Shown here: positions 35,801-46,951 of the stretch, piece by piece | How the letters are laid out: each line of letters opens with the position of its first letter | How positions within the stretch are numbered: the stretch's first letter is position 1 | Source of the DNA: Hysterangium stoloniferum | Lineage: Eukaryota > Basidiomycota > Agaricomycetes > Hysterangiales > Hysterangiaceae | Length of the DNA: 64,000 nt | NCBI GenBank assembly: GCA_015178975.1 | Contig: WHVD01000190.1 | Span: forward strand, 62,001-126,000 | Direction: 5' to 3' | The notes under the pieces: generated by a model | Database searches by the model: none | Seen by the model: only the letters and a program-made list of their open reading frames with translations | What the model was told of the DNA's origin: nothing | Made by a program: the position numbers and the translations under genes

Positions 35801-36600
35801 TTTTAGGTCGTATTCTCTTTGAGGTGGAAGCCGGTCAGCTTTCCACTTGCTAAAAACATCCGCGAAGTCATGATATTTCTCTGGGATGCCTTCTAGGTCA
35901 GCGGCTTGCTCAGATTCAGATACTGGGGTTGAAAAACGTCCAGTTGCTTCATCAATTTTTAAGTTAATAGTGAACACCTGGGACCCATCCATTTTTGAAG
36001 CCCTAATAAAAGCTGCAGCATTAATCAGAGAAATGGATGGAGGTGCCATGGGTTCCGGGGAAGCCATTGGTGCCGTAGGGATCACAGGAGTCCTCGAGAC
36101 TGCAGGTGCCGGGAAGGCCATGGGTGCCGTGGAGGCCGGGACAGGTGCAGTTTCCTCGGCTGCCACGGGAGTCTGGAATGTTATACTGTTAGCTATCCAG
36201 TCAATCAACAGATTGTCGCGGGTAAGCCAGTTATGTCCTAGGACCACCGAGCAACTTGAGTCTAACTGGGTCACATAGAAAGTGACCGATTGAGATGTTC
36301 CACAAGGGAAACTGATGGGTAAATCACAAGCTTGGGTAACAACCAAATTACTTGTGCCATCGAAGAGGTGGAGCGTGACGGGATTTATCGAATAAGTTGA
36401 CAAAGAATTGTTTTGTGTGAATTTCGTATTCAAAAAACAATGAGTCGAGCTGGAATCTATGAGAGCTGAAAAAATGAATTTCGGAATCATATTAGACATA
36501 AGTTTAACGAAAAATGAATCAGAATGTGAAAGAGCAGATGCGTTGAGGCGAGTAAACTCTTGAATGTGCAGACAGGCAACGCAACCCCCAACCCGTGCAG
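32890..36600 (-). pseudogene. Gypsy element 1 pol: protease, RT, RNase H, integrase, chromodomain
   Basis: Reading right to left: protease (ALIDSSSTHCFL, where DSG is expected; VVLGHNWL), RT (LCVDFRGLNAVTKKDKYPLP, VYLDDILIYS with YLDD intact), RNase H (HPVAFLSRTFTGAELNYDVH; VTAHKNLEYF with Ala for the usual Asp), integrase zinc finger (H-H then CKSCTTC), catalytic core (DRFSKQGIF, SDRGSEF, RHHPEGDGQTECVNQTLEQY) and a C-terminal chromodomain (LVKWAGYEGTDEETSWI). Frame changes near 34940 (T tract) and 33930 interrupt it. Chromodomains direct integration towards methylated histone H3, so insertion into existing heterochromatin is expected. Confidence 0.9.
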
Positions 36601-36615
36601 AGTCCGCGGGGTTGC

Positions 36616-37908
36616 TTACTCTTTTTTCGAATCAGAAGCTGGTTTGTCCTTCGATGGGGTTTCCATGGAGGCCTTGGCTGTTTGACCCTTTGAAGAGTTT
36701 GCTTTTGCCAGTGGACATTCCGGGACTCGATGACTGGGTTTCCCGCACAAGAGACAGAGGTTGTTGTCCATACGACATTGTCTTTCCTGTGGGGTCAATT
36801 TGCCATCGGGTCCAAGTTTGCCTGAGAGGTCAGGTTTTCCGGCTTGCTTGCTGGACTGTTGACCCTTGTTATTGTCCTTATTGTCCTTATTGTTGTTGTT
36901 GTTTGAAGACTTTTTATTGTTCTTCTTGTCAGATTGCGTGGAGTTCTGGTTGCTAGTTGACGAATTGTTGTTGTTGGTTTTATTGGCTGTGGACTTGTTC
37001 ACTTTGTCTGCGGAGGTCTCGCGGGCAACTTCCGTGCGATGTTCCCAATAGCATGCATCCACGTTTTGAGCTTTGAGGTGTATACGGGACAGGGTTTTTG
37101 GCTTGCCATCTTCTCCTTTCAAGACTTCGTCTTTAAGGTGGGACGGCAGACCGGCATAGAATTGGTGGCGGAGAGTGGGATCGCCCCACTGACAATGAGC
37201 TGCAAGATTATTGAATTGGACAATGTAGTCCATGATGTGCTGTGTGTCCTTCATATGAAGATTTGTGAGACTATTCTCAGCTTCTCCTGTCGGGTCATAT
37301 GGGCCGAAGTTGGTTTCAAGCTCCTCAACAAAAGCCTCCTAATTTTCAAGCCAGAGCGGCTCTTCCTCAGAAATCCCACTAAAAGCCAGTTCAAACCATT
37401 TCAATGCAGATCCCGACAAATATGAAAGTGCGTAGTTGACTTTTCGGGAGTCCATGGAGAATGCAGCAGCACGATCACGGAAATTGAAGTGACATTGCAT
37501 GAGGAAAGTAGAGAGTTTGTTTGGGTTAGAACCCGTGAAGGGTTCCAGAGCATTGACTTTTGACCGTGGAGGTTCTTGTTCCTTTTTCTTTCGTTCTTCG
37601 AGCAGGTGCATCATGAATTTATCTATAGTACCTGCTAAAAATTCAGAAGTAGGATCCCCCAAGTGTGGTCGTTGAACAGGTGGAGGATTTTCAGGAGGAA
37701 TTTTGACACCTTTGCCCTTGTCGGGGGCCACGGAATCGTCCTCGTGCTCGGATTCGTCCTGGTTTTCCAGGACTTCTTTGATATGGGCTTCTTCCATGGT
37801 TTCCAACTGGTTCACAAGTGTCTGACTGGTATACAGAGTTAATGGGGAATGAAGAGTCGATGGTCCAGGTAATGATGACTGTGTGCGTGTACTTCTTCTT
37901 GGTGGCAT
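36616..37908 (-). pseudogene. Gypsy element 1 gag
   Basis: One frame from MPPRRSTRTQSS at 37908 to 36616, broken by a single TAG at 37339-37341. In element 2 the matching residue is Trp (NNWNTFVEELETNFGPYD), so this is a TGG-to-TAG transition. The capsid region includes FLMQCHFNF and ALKWFE. After an Asn/Lys-rich linker comes a CCHC knuckle LCLLCGKPSHRVPEC (C-x2-C-x4-H-x4-C). It forms the virus-like particle in intact elements. Confidence 0.9.
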
Positions 37909-37945
37909 AATAAAAAACAATCTGCAAGTATTAGTCAGAAAATAC

Positions 37946-38742
37946 TGTTAGGATACACACACAGGCTGGGTTTCTGGAGGAACCCGTGGGATATCCGGTA
38001 GGACTTGGCTTCAGCTTATAGGCTGCACCCTCGCTAGATCATGTTGTCCAATTTCAAACAGACGGACGGGAATCCCAGGGAGTCCGGGCGGGGTTCATGG
38101 GTCGTAGGTCATAAGTCATGAGTCGGAGGTCGTGGATCATGAGTCGAGATAGTTGAGAGAGATAGATGTGCCGGAGCCCGTGGGCTCTGACTAGTGAAAG
38201 CGATGTGAATCAAGCAAGGGTTTAGAGCGGAAAATGTTATTAGATTACTGGGGGGAATCTAAGCTAATTTTCTGACTGGATTGTATGTACAACATCTGCC
38301 AGTTGATATAGACCGTGGAGTGCATGACATACCAAATCCAGTAATGATGAAATGAAACTAACAAAACATAAAATGGGTATAGTAAACACCAAGTTTGGTG
38401 TTAGGAACGGGACGGAATGGAGTGGAGTCCGAATCATGACAAAGCATAACCCATAACGGGAAATGGAGTGGGAGCGGAGTCCTAAATTGTGACAGGTCAT
38501 TTGACTAAAATGGGAATGGGATTCTAAGTGGGATCTGGTGACTGATGTGTGGGACGAAGACGGACATAGACAGAGACGGGGAAGTCCGGTGACTGATATG
38601 TGTCGTAATGAGGTCGAACATAACTAGTCTTGACATAATGGAGTCTGGGTGGGAAATCCTATAAACAGACAATTGGTGCTTGTAGTGCGTGGGAGCGTAT
38701 GGGTTAGTGCCCGGAGTCTGGCGGGATTGTCCGGTTGTAACA
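37946..38742 (-). repeat. 5' LTR of gypsy element 1 (family A reference)
   Basis: 797 bp, TG...CA, bordered on the right by TSD ACCAG. Contains the shared block GGACTTGGCTTCAGCTTATA at about 38000 and a GGTCTATATCA-type TATA region on the minus strand near 38310. Confidence 0.9.
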
Positions 38743-39740
38743 ACCAGGATGATTTTCCTTATCCCCCTCTACCTCCCTACTGATCCTGCCAATAGTACCC
38801 TTCCCCAGGCCAGTCCTAGCTTGAATTTGATGATGGGAATACCCCTCATTGAGGAGAGAAACAACAGAAGAATGCTTTTTAGCAGAGATAAATTTCATAG
38901 TGGTGGTAAGGAGTCAAGGAGATGAATGAACAAAGTTCAACATGCCAAATTGATACAAATAAGGTCACATGACATGTTGATAATGCACATGACCCACTCC
39001 TACCTTGTACTGGTGTGTAACATTGAAAATCAGAGAAAATAATAGAGGGTCAACAAACTGCCCCAATGAGTGATTATTTTGATTGATTTATTGAGCAATG
39101 AGTTTTGATCGGAATCACATGATTTCTTAAGTTGGTAGATAGCCAACATGTTCTAGTATATCATGTGAATTCTTCAGAATTTTGCTAATGTCATTTCTTC
39201 ACACAATATCAATCTTTCTAAAATGCATAAACATTGGGGCAGTTTTTTGACCCACTGTATATACACCCGACACTCTGTATCTCACGGACCAGTCACCAGA
39301 CTCCGACTGGACTCCTGGAACCCCTCTAACAGAGCATAGAACCCTGCTCCCATTATGGTCCCATGACCTGTCATGATTTGTCTGTGTCTCATGCACCAGT
39401 CCTTGGACTCCACTGGACCTCAAATCAACCTGTTTATACCTGACTCTCTGTGCCTGTCACCAGACTCTGACCAGACTCCTGGAACCCCTTTAACAGAGCA
39501 TAGAACCCCACTCCCATTATGGTCTAATGACCTGTCATGTTTTGGACCCCACTCCCATTCCATTCCATCCCTAATACCTAGTTTGATATTTACTTGTTTC
39601 ATTTTATGTTTAATAGTTCTGCCCCTCATTAATACCAGATTTGGTATTATTACATTTCACAGTCTATATGAGTCTCTTATATTTATGTACTTAGAATCCA
39701 GTTTGAATCTCGAACAAGTTACACCCTCAAACAAGTTACA

Positions 39741-39924
39741 TGAAAGGCTGCTGTCTAATGCAGCCTTACATTGGCATCGGTCCAGACATTGATAGGACCG
39801 AACTGTATTCCTCGAGAATGGCAAGTACGATACACGATGATGACGGTAAGTAAAACGATATGAAAAAACTACTATGCACGTCTGTGATAACGTAATCAGT
39901 ATGTCGTAAGCCACCAGGCTTACA
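39741..39924 (+). mobile_element. 184-bp solo LTR, TSD TTACA
   Basis: TGAAAGG...GCTTACA with TG...CA ends and perfect TTACA duplications (39736-39740, 39925-39929). Its size is like the TRIM LTR but the sequence is different. CpG-rich, unlike the LTR DNA around it, so recent. Confidence 0.75.
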
Positions 39925-40070
39925 TTACACCCTTAAACAAGTTACACCCTTGAACAGGTTACACCCTCAAACAAGTTACACCCTCAAACAAGTTACACCC
40001 TCAAACAAGTTACACCCTCAAACAAGTTACACCCTCAAACAAGTTACACCCTCAAACTAGTTACACCCTG
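39925..40070 (+). repeat. Minisatellite, 17-bp unit ACAAGTTACACCCTCAA
   Basis: Seven to eight near-identical tandem units, with one or two more at 39711-39745 on the other side of the solo LTR, which therefore inserted into the array. Confidence 0.9.
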
Positions 40071-40431
40071 AATATGTCCTGATCCAGTCTCTAGTCCTTT
40101 TGTCTGTCTGCATGCTCGATTCCCAGAACTCCCATGGGAACTCCAGAATCTACATCTTCCTTGTATGCATTCTGTCAGCTCAAAATATGGACACCTGAAT
40201 GAGTGTATGAGGGTGCAGCACATAAGCTGAAGCCAAGTCCATCTCAGCAGTAGCACCTTCTGGTAATTATTCTGATACCACATTCCTTGTACTAATATCC
40301 CTGGAAACTTCCCCAGGCTAATTACCTGGGGACTCCGTGGGTCATTCCCAGAAAAGTGTGTTCAGAATAATTACTGGAAACACTCTGCAGGGCTTCCCTT
40401 GGAACTGATCCCTTGTGTTTGGAACTTAACA

Positions 40432-41209
40432 CGACTCCTTGATCTCTGCAGGATTCCCACAATCAACCCTCTGACCTCTCAACCCACCAACTACTCCTGG
40501 ACTCCCTGGGATTCCCATCCACCTGTCTGAAATTGGATGCCATGATCTCGCAAGGGTGTAGCCTATAAGCTGAAGCCAAGTCCTACCAGATTATCTGCAG
40601 GTTTCTCTGGAAACCCTCGACTATGCTAGAGTATGATACTACAGCTCTAACATAGTCTATTATGATCTCCATATTTTTCTGATATTTGTAGTATTTTTCC
40701 CAGCACTGTAGGTGCAGTATTGAGTGAGTTACCTTAGGTCAGTACCTCCTGTATATGTGCTTAGATAAGTATAGTCCACTGTGGGTGTGGGAAAGTCTCC
40801 TTAGTGTTTACTTTCCAATCACACTCACAGGGGTGTTCTGCAAAGTGTTATTCAACTGTTTCAACACACTAAGCCCTGCATGCAACTTTAACAATAGTAC
40901 AGATTTTCTGGACACCATCCCTCACTCCTTTTGTTGCCTTTTTACATATGCCTTTCAATGTTAATCAATGACTATATAATATAAGAATGAAATCATCAAT
41001 GATGTCAATTTGAGACAGGTTGGAAGTCAAGTTGGAAATTAAGTCAAATAGTGTCAATGAGAGTCAAGTCAGTGTCAAAGTCAAGTTGAGGGGTTGTTGG
41101 AACTGACCTTGTATACATATTTGTGACAGTTGTGGCAGTTCATCAGGTGGCCCCAGCCCTTCATATTGATTAAATTTGAATAACAAGTCCTGTTTAAACT
41201 GTGAACATG
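40432..41209. other. LTR remnants and CpG-free repeat DNA
   Basis: 40432-40620 is the right end of an A-type LTR. 40640-41209 holds no gene and no CpG, and may include the decayed 5' LTR and leader of the copia element that follows. Confidence 0.4.
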
Positions 41210-41880
41210 GCCACTCTGGATAAAATTAAAGACTAGGAAATAAGTACTGGGAGTGCTTACCAGGTTTTCCCAAAGTTACACAAGGATAATTACTAGCTTG
41301 GAGTGTGAGCATGAAGACTATACTTGAATTGTTAAATTAGTGAGAAGTCATAACTGGAGAACTGGTGGATCCAACACACAGACCCAAAAGTTCCTACTAA
41401 GGAGGAGCTTGAGATTGAAGAGACCTGGGAGCTTCATAAGAAGAGGGCCTACAGTGAAATAATGTTGTGCTTCAAAGATGAACCTAGAGCAGCAATAATG
41501 GTCAATAATGATCTGGTTAGTGCATGAAATATTTTGAAATGATGTATGAGACACAGTTAGCTAATAGTCAAGTGACTTTACTTTTTGGGCTCATTTGTAT
41601 GTGTTATAATGGGATGGGGATCACCAAATACAAGGCCCCAGATGGATTCTATTAGGCTCAAGTTGTTAGGGGCTGGTCATGTCATTACAAATGCTGACTA
41701 CCTTAGTGTGTTTATGAGCATGTTGCTGGAAGATTTTGACATTATGTCAATGATGATTGACTATGATTGGGATACTGTTGAAGAAATTGTTAACAAGCTT
41801 TGACATGAAATTCAAAAAGAGATACAACCCAGGTATGCTGAAGGTTCCACATTTCGAGCCCAAAGGGGGATGAATTGGTG
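41210..41880 (+). pseudogene. Copia gag remnant
   Basis: Reads WIQHTDPKVPTKEELEIEE, AYSEIMLCFKDEPRAAIM and DYDWDTVEEIVNKL with stops between, the UBN2-type capsid pattern of copia elements. It has one CpG in the whole stretch. Confidence 0.65.
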
Positions 41881-42370
41881 TAGGGTTTTCAACATGGTTG
41901 TGTATGGGGATCCTGTTGGAATTTGTTAGTATTGTGTTGCAAGTCATTGAGGACACTCATGGTCTTGCTGTACTCTTTTTGATTATACTCTATTAGACAT
42001 AGTTTATTCAATGGATGCTCAGCTATGTAGTACTTTACAGTAGTTTAGTAATTCAAACTTTACTTTGTCCATTCTCTTCATACCATATACTCCTAGCAGA
42101 TTAATTCCTGGAAACTCCTCAGAGTATTTTCTAGATAGTTTATCAGTCTCTGAACCATATTCTGGACTAGTGTTAGGATCCAGAATCCACTTGGACCTGA
42201 CCCTCATCCCTCAAGTACTCTTCAACTTAAAATCCAAGTTGGATATTCCACCCTCAAATATGGAGATGCCTCATGTTATGATGTGGAACCCATTGGACTC
42301 CACCCTTTAACAGTTATGTAACTTCTCCAAGTGTCCTTGGTCATTTCTGGTCAGACTCTGTCAGGGCTCA

Positions 42371-42434
42371 TATATTTTATTTTATTTTATTTTATTTTAT
42401 TTTATTTTATTTTATTTTAGTTTATTTTAGTTTA
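42371..42434 (+). repeat. TTTTA microsatellite
   Basis: About a dozen TTTTA units, the last few with A-to-G or similar changes, followed by a TG/CA-saturated stretch to about 42590. Confidence 0.9.
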
Positions 42435-43308
42435 TTTGTCATGCATCACATGTCACAAAGTGTGCACAACATGAGTCACAGTGTGCATGTGTGACATCAT
42501 GTGGATGCAAAATGGTTTGAAAGACTGTTTGTGGCCACACAATGACAATCATATGACAATCACATGTCATACATGTGTCAAATGTAAAACTTAACTTTAT
42601 TTAGTTTTCCCTTTAGTATATGTAAATACCCTAAGATGTACATAGTTAGACCCCAGTTTCAATCTCAGGGGATTTCCACTAGATACAAGTGTGATATTCT
42701 CAAGTCATTAGAACTTCCATTCTCCCACTCCTTATCTTGCCCTCTCTCTTGTTCCTTTTTGTGTTTTGGTAGCCTTGTTAGTGTTGCCCTAACAGACTCC
42801 CCACATTCTTCTAGATATGCTTTGGTAATCAGTGACCCAGACCCCTTGAATACATTCATTTGCTTATTGTTCCTTCACTTATTCCCTGATCTGTCCTGGT
42901 CCTTGTTCCTCATTTATCCAACCCATTATGAGTTTCCTTCACTTGCTTATTACTGTATATTCCAAATATGTTTTATTATGCTCTCATATTTGTAGTACAA
43001 TTATTGGGACAACTATGTATATAGTCTTCCATAGTCATGTACTTACTCTCCAGTTTGAAGCTCAAATTAGTCTTGACTTAGTCTGATCTACTCTTTTGTT
43101 CTTTCTCCATGCTCAATATCCAGAACTCCTTCAGAACTCCAGTATGTATCAACATCTCTCATGTAGGCATTCTGTCAACTTGAAATATAGGCACCCAAAT
43201 GAGTATACAAGGGCACAGCACATAAGCTGAAGCCAAGTCCTTCTCATAGTCTGGTAATGTTCCAATACTCCTCAGAATATTCACTGGAAAATCTGAGTAG
43301 ATCCCTTG

Positions 43309-44121
43309 TGTTATGACTGGAAAACCCGCTGGACTCTGGGACCTACCCTATGTATAGGCACCAGCACCCTTCATGCACCAGTTGTCAGTTTACTGGAAAA
43401 CCTGCTGGACTCTGGATGTCAGACCTGCCCATGCTCGACCTCCATTACTTCATGTATCAGTCACTGGAATACCCGTCGGAACCCATGCACATCGTACCTG
43501 TCTATCTCTGACCCTGTCCCACATAGCAGTCACCGGACACCACCTGGCAAACCTGTCCACACTCTAACTGAGCCCCATTCCCATTATGGTCTAATGACCT
43601 GTCACATTTCAGACTCTGCTCTGCTCCATTCCATTCCTAACACCAGATTTGGTGTTTACTTATCTCATTTCATGATTACCAGTTTGGATTTCATTATTAC
43701 TGGATTTGGTATGACATACATTCCACAGTCTATATAGTCTGGCAGATGTTGTACATACAATCCAGTCAGAAAATCAGCTTAGATTCTCCCAGTAATCTCA
43801 GTACATTTTCCACTCTAATCTCCTCTTTGAAACACACCACTATTTACCTCGTTGGGGCCCATGGGCTCTGACCTATCTATTACTCGACCACTGACTCATC
43901 ACCACCTGACCCCTCAACCTCCATGGGATTCCTGCAGTTGACTCTCCAACCTCTTAACCCACCAACTACTCCCGGACTCCCCAGGATTCCCATCTGCCCA
44001 TCTGAAATTGGATGACATGATCTCATGAGAATGCAGCCTATAAGCTGAAGCCAAGTCCTACTAGCCTTCCTGCAGGTTTCTCTGGAAACCCTCTGATAAG
44101 CTCCACACACATGCCTTAACA
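43309..44121 (+). mobile_element. Solo LTR of the gypsy A family, TSD CCTTG
   Basis: TGTTATGACTGG...CCTTAACA, 813 bp. Flanked by perfect CCTTG duplications (43304-43308, 44122-44126). It sits just before the end of an older LTR of family E. It contains ATAAGCTGAAGCCAAGTCCT near 44042. Confidence 0.85.
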
Positions 44122-44139
44122 CCTTGAACTTAACCTCAT

Positions 44140-45057
44140 GGTGTCATTCCACATAGAATGCTGATTAGGAGGAGTAATCCTCAATCAAGTTGTTTTGAAT
44201 GTGGGGATTTGTTGCATTGTGAAAGGGATTGCCCTAAAAGAAAGAAGAAATTTTCTCAGCAATGAACCAGAATAGGAGAATGGATGACTCACCTGGAAAT
44301 ATGTCCTTCTGTCACAAGTAGGGCTTGTTCACCACTGTAGAATCTATGTTCTTCTTGAGTAAGGAGAGTGCACAACACCAGTATTTTTTGGATTCCACAG
44401 TGTCAGGACACTATGTGCCAAATATACAAGACATACATGATTTTATGGCATATATGTACAACCCCAAAGAAAATTCAGATAGCAAGTGGAGCATATAGTT
44501 ATGCTAAAGGTGTCAGGACTTTGCAGTGTAAAGTGAGGGATTTTGGGTTGGAAATTCCCAATGTTGAATGGACTCCCAAAGCCAAAGTGTGACTCCTTAA
44601 CCCTGTGCAATTCTTAAAGGACAGCTATTGTATTATGCTGAATAAAAGTGGTTTAACCATTGTTGATCTGTCAGGCTGCACTCTTGTTAAGGTGAATGAA
44701 AGGGGTAATCTATACCCTTTTCAATTGGATACAATTTCCACATCACCAATAGTATGTGAATACACAAATTCATCAGATGACAACTTACAGAATAGGCTAG
44801 AAGACATACCTATAGCTTTTCTGTAAAATCAAGATGTGATATAATGAAATGGCATCAATGCTTGGGACATTTGAATACAAATGCCATTAGGAGTCTTGCA
44901 CATCATTCATGTTCAGGATAGAAATTGATGTAAGTATGGGCTCCTGAGGTCAACTGTATTGCATATATTGAGGGTAAACAGCACAGAAGCCCTTTTAAAA
45001 CCAGATGAACCAGAGCAACAAAATTAAGGGAATTGCTCCATATGGACCTTGCAGGAC
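44140..45057 (+). pseudogene. Copia zinc knuckle, protease and pre-integrase remnant
   Basis: CFECGDLLHCERDC is a C-x2-C-x4-H-x4-C knuckle. After stops come IPNVEWTPKAKV, MLNKSGLTIVDLSGC and the pre-integrase motif KWHQCLGHLNTNAIRSLA, then the start of the integrase (LLHMDLAG), where gypsy element 2 interrupts it. Confidence 0.75.
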
Positions 45058-45670
45058 TGTTAAGTGCCGTGTCAGAACTTATTCTGGAACTATTGGAAAG
45101 TCACCAGGGACTTGGAAACTATCAGATAGGATCAGCATGTCGGCTTCAGCTTATGTGCTGCACCTCTATGCAAATGCTCAGGAGTCCTTAATTTCAAAGA
45201 TGGGACTTATGCTGGAAGATATGGATATTCAGAGTTCCAAAGAGTTCTGAATATTGAGTGTACAGAAAGACAGAAAAGGGAATAAGAAACTAAGTCAATA
45301 TCAGATCTAAAGTAAAGTACAATTTGTGGAAACTAATATAAGTTTTTATTGTACTGCAAACTAAGACCACAATAAGATGGAAATGGGAGTATTCTGAAAT
45401 GGGAATACAATAAGTAGGGAAGATTATTCTGAAATGGGAATACTATAAACAAACAAGTGAATACTTGTCAGTGGACAAGATACTAAATGCAGAACAAGGG
45501 GAAGATATGGAAGGTGAGGGAACTATAATGTTCCATAGTCAGAGGTTGGGGTCAGATGTTGAGGCAGAAGTCAGATCAGGGCGTAAAGTCAGATGTGTTG
45601 GATAATAACAGATTGAAGTATCTGGGAATGGGTCATAACAGATTGAAGTATCTGGGAATGGGTCATAACA
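45058..45670 (-). repeat. 3' LTR of gypsy element 2
   Basis: TGTTAAGTGCC...GGTCATAACA. It includes a tandem duplication of about 29 bp (CAGATTGAAGTATCTGGGAA twice, 45609-45670), absent from the 5' LTR. Confidence 0.85.
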
Positions 45671-46171
45671 GTACCCCCCTGTTAGGCTGAAGTCCCATAG
45701 AGGCGATTAGGTACTGAGTGTTGAAGCAATGGTTGATCATTATGTGTCATGAAATTCATGCAATTCTGGAAGTGAGAGTTTTGGCTGCTGGTCTGAGTAT
45801 AAAAACTCCCAAATATTCAAATTAATGATTTTGTTTCTTTAACCACAACTTGCATGTCAATTTGTTGACTGTTATTTGCCAACACTCCAGAAGATTCAGA
45901 TGCCAAAATTGCTATACTCACCAAAACGTCAAAGGTCAAAGAACTTCAACAAAAATGACAGAGGATGCAGGAGTTGAAGTGACAACAAGAGGAGGAGAGA
46001 GTATTGATGTGGGAATTGAAAGAGGCAGAAGAAGTGGAAAAGTGTGAGTTGGAGCAGATGAAGACAGAGAAAGCAGTGGAGGAAAAGAGAAAGGAGTGGT
46101 TGCAGAATGTTATGGAAGATTGGAGGTTGTGGGAAGAGGCAGAGAAGAAACAGCAGGATGCCATGGGAGGA

Positions 46172-46951
46172 TGTTACGACCGGAATTCCCACCAGACTCC
46201 AGGCACTAACTTATACGCACCAATTGTCAGTTTACCAGAATTCCCGCCGGACTCCATACATCAGACTTGTCTACGTTCAACTTCGTTACATTGTGTATCA
46301 GTCACCGGAATACCCACCGGACTCCGTCCCTGTCTATGTCTGACCTTGTCCCACACATCAGTCACCAGACCCCGCTCGGAAAACCCATCATCCCTCTAAC
46401 AGAGCCCCATTCCCATTTTAGTCAAATGACCTGTCACGATTCAGACTCCGCTCCCGCTCCATTTCCTGTTATGGTTTATGATTTGTCATGATTCAGACTC
46501 CGCTCTGTTCCGTCCCATTCCTAACACCAAATTTGGTGTTTACTATTCTCGTTTTATGTTTTGCTAGTTTCATTTCATTATTACTGGATTTGGTATGTCA
46601 TTCATTCCATGGTCTATATAGTCTGGCAGATGTTGTACATACAATCCAGTCAGAAAATCAGCTTAGATTCCCCACAGTAATCTAATACATTTTCTGCTCT
46701 AAACTCCTACTTCAATTACACCGCTCACACTAGTTGGAGCCCACGGGCTCCAGCATATCTATCTTGACTCATGACCTCTCAACCTATGACCCCTCAACCC
46801 AAAAACCCCACCCAGACTCCCCGGGATTCCCGTCTGCCTGTCTGAAATTGGACAACACGATCTTGTGAGGGTGCAGCCTATAAGCTGAAGCCAAGTCCTA
46901 CCAGATATTCTGCAGGTTTCTCCAGAAACCTGCCATGTACGTACCCTAACA
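46172..46951 (+). mobile_element. Solo LTR of the gypsy A family
   Basis: TGTTACGACCGG...TACCCTAACA, 780 bp. The flanks GAGGA (left) and GAGGG (right) are a likely TSD with one change. It interrupts the antisense gene remnant. Confidence 0.8.

Larger units (their letters stand above)
31334..38742 (-). mobile_element. Ty3/gypsy chromovirus with antisense accessory gene (element 1)
   Basis: Flanked by TSD ACCAG (31329-31333 and 38743-38747). The 5' LTR is at 37946-38742 (797 bp, complete). The 3' LTR survives only as 31334-31571, the rest being deleted. Order on the minus strand: gag, protease, RT, RNase H, integrase with HHCC finger, chromodomain. A separate gene lies on the plus strand (31734-32692) between the integrase end and the 3' LTR. 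A few stops and frameshifts are present, but CpG content is still moderate, so it is younger than most neighbours. Confidence 0.92.
30466..38898 (-). pseudogene. Tc1-like transposase, interrupted and frameshifted
   Basis: The N-terminal helix-turn-helix exon is at 38743-38898 (SSVVSLLNEGYSHHQIQART) and the rest is at 30466-31333, separated by the gypsy insertion. DDE-superfamily motifs are visible: WTDETKIN, FQQDNDPKHTSKKA and SPDLNPIEHLW. A run of eight C near 30935 shifts the frame between the two catalytic blocks. When intact, the enzyme would cut at the terminal repeats and insert at TA. Both the insertion and the frameshift make this copy inactive. Confidence 0.9.
30238..39257 (-). mobile_element. 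Tc1/mariner element split by a gypsy retrotransposon
   Basis: Terminal inverted repeats of about 215 bp begin CAGTGAGTCAAAAAACTG at 30238 and CAGTGGGTCAAAAAACTG (reverse complement) at 39257. Each is flanked by the TA target. Without the nested gypsy element (31334-38742 plus one 5-bp TSD) it is about 1.6 kb, the usual Tc1 size. Within each arm the end motif recurs inverted (CATTGGGGCAGTTT about 200 bp in), giving a compound repeat. Confidence 0.9.
30196..40431 (+). mobile_element. LTR (family E), split by the Tc1 element, a VNTR and a solo LTR
   Basis: 30196-30237 (TGTTATGACCTGG...) continues at 39258 (TATACACCCGACAC...) and runs to GAACTTAACA at 40431, with the block CACATAAGCTGAAGCCAAG near 40205. 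Inserted into it are the Tc1 element (30238-39257) and the 184-bp solo LTR (39741-39924). A similar LTR ends near 43308. Confidence 0.55.

Noticed and set aside
39925-40070. CRISPR-like array
   Set aside because: Units of 17 bp are contiguous with no spacers, in a eukaryotic genome; it is a minisatellite.
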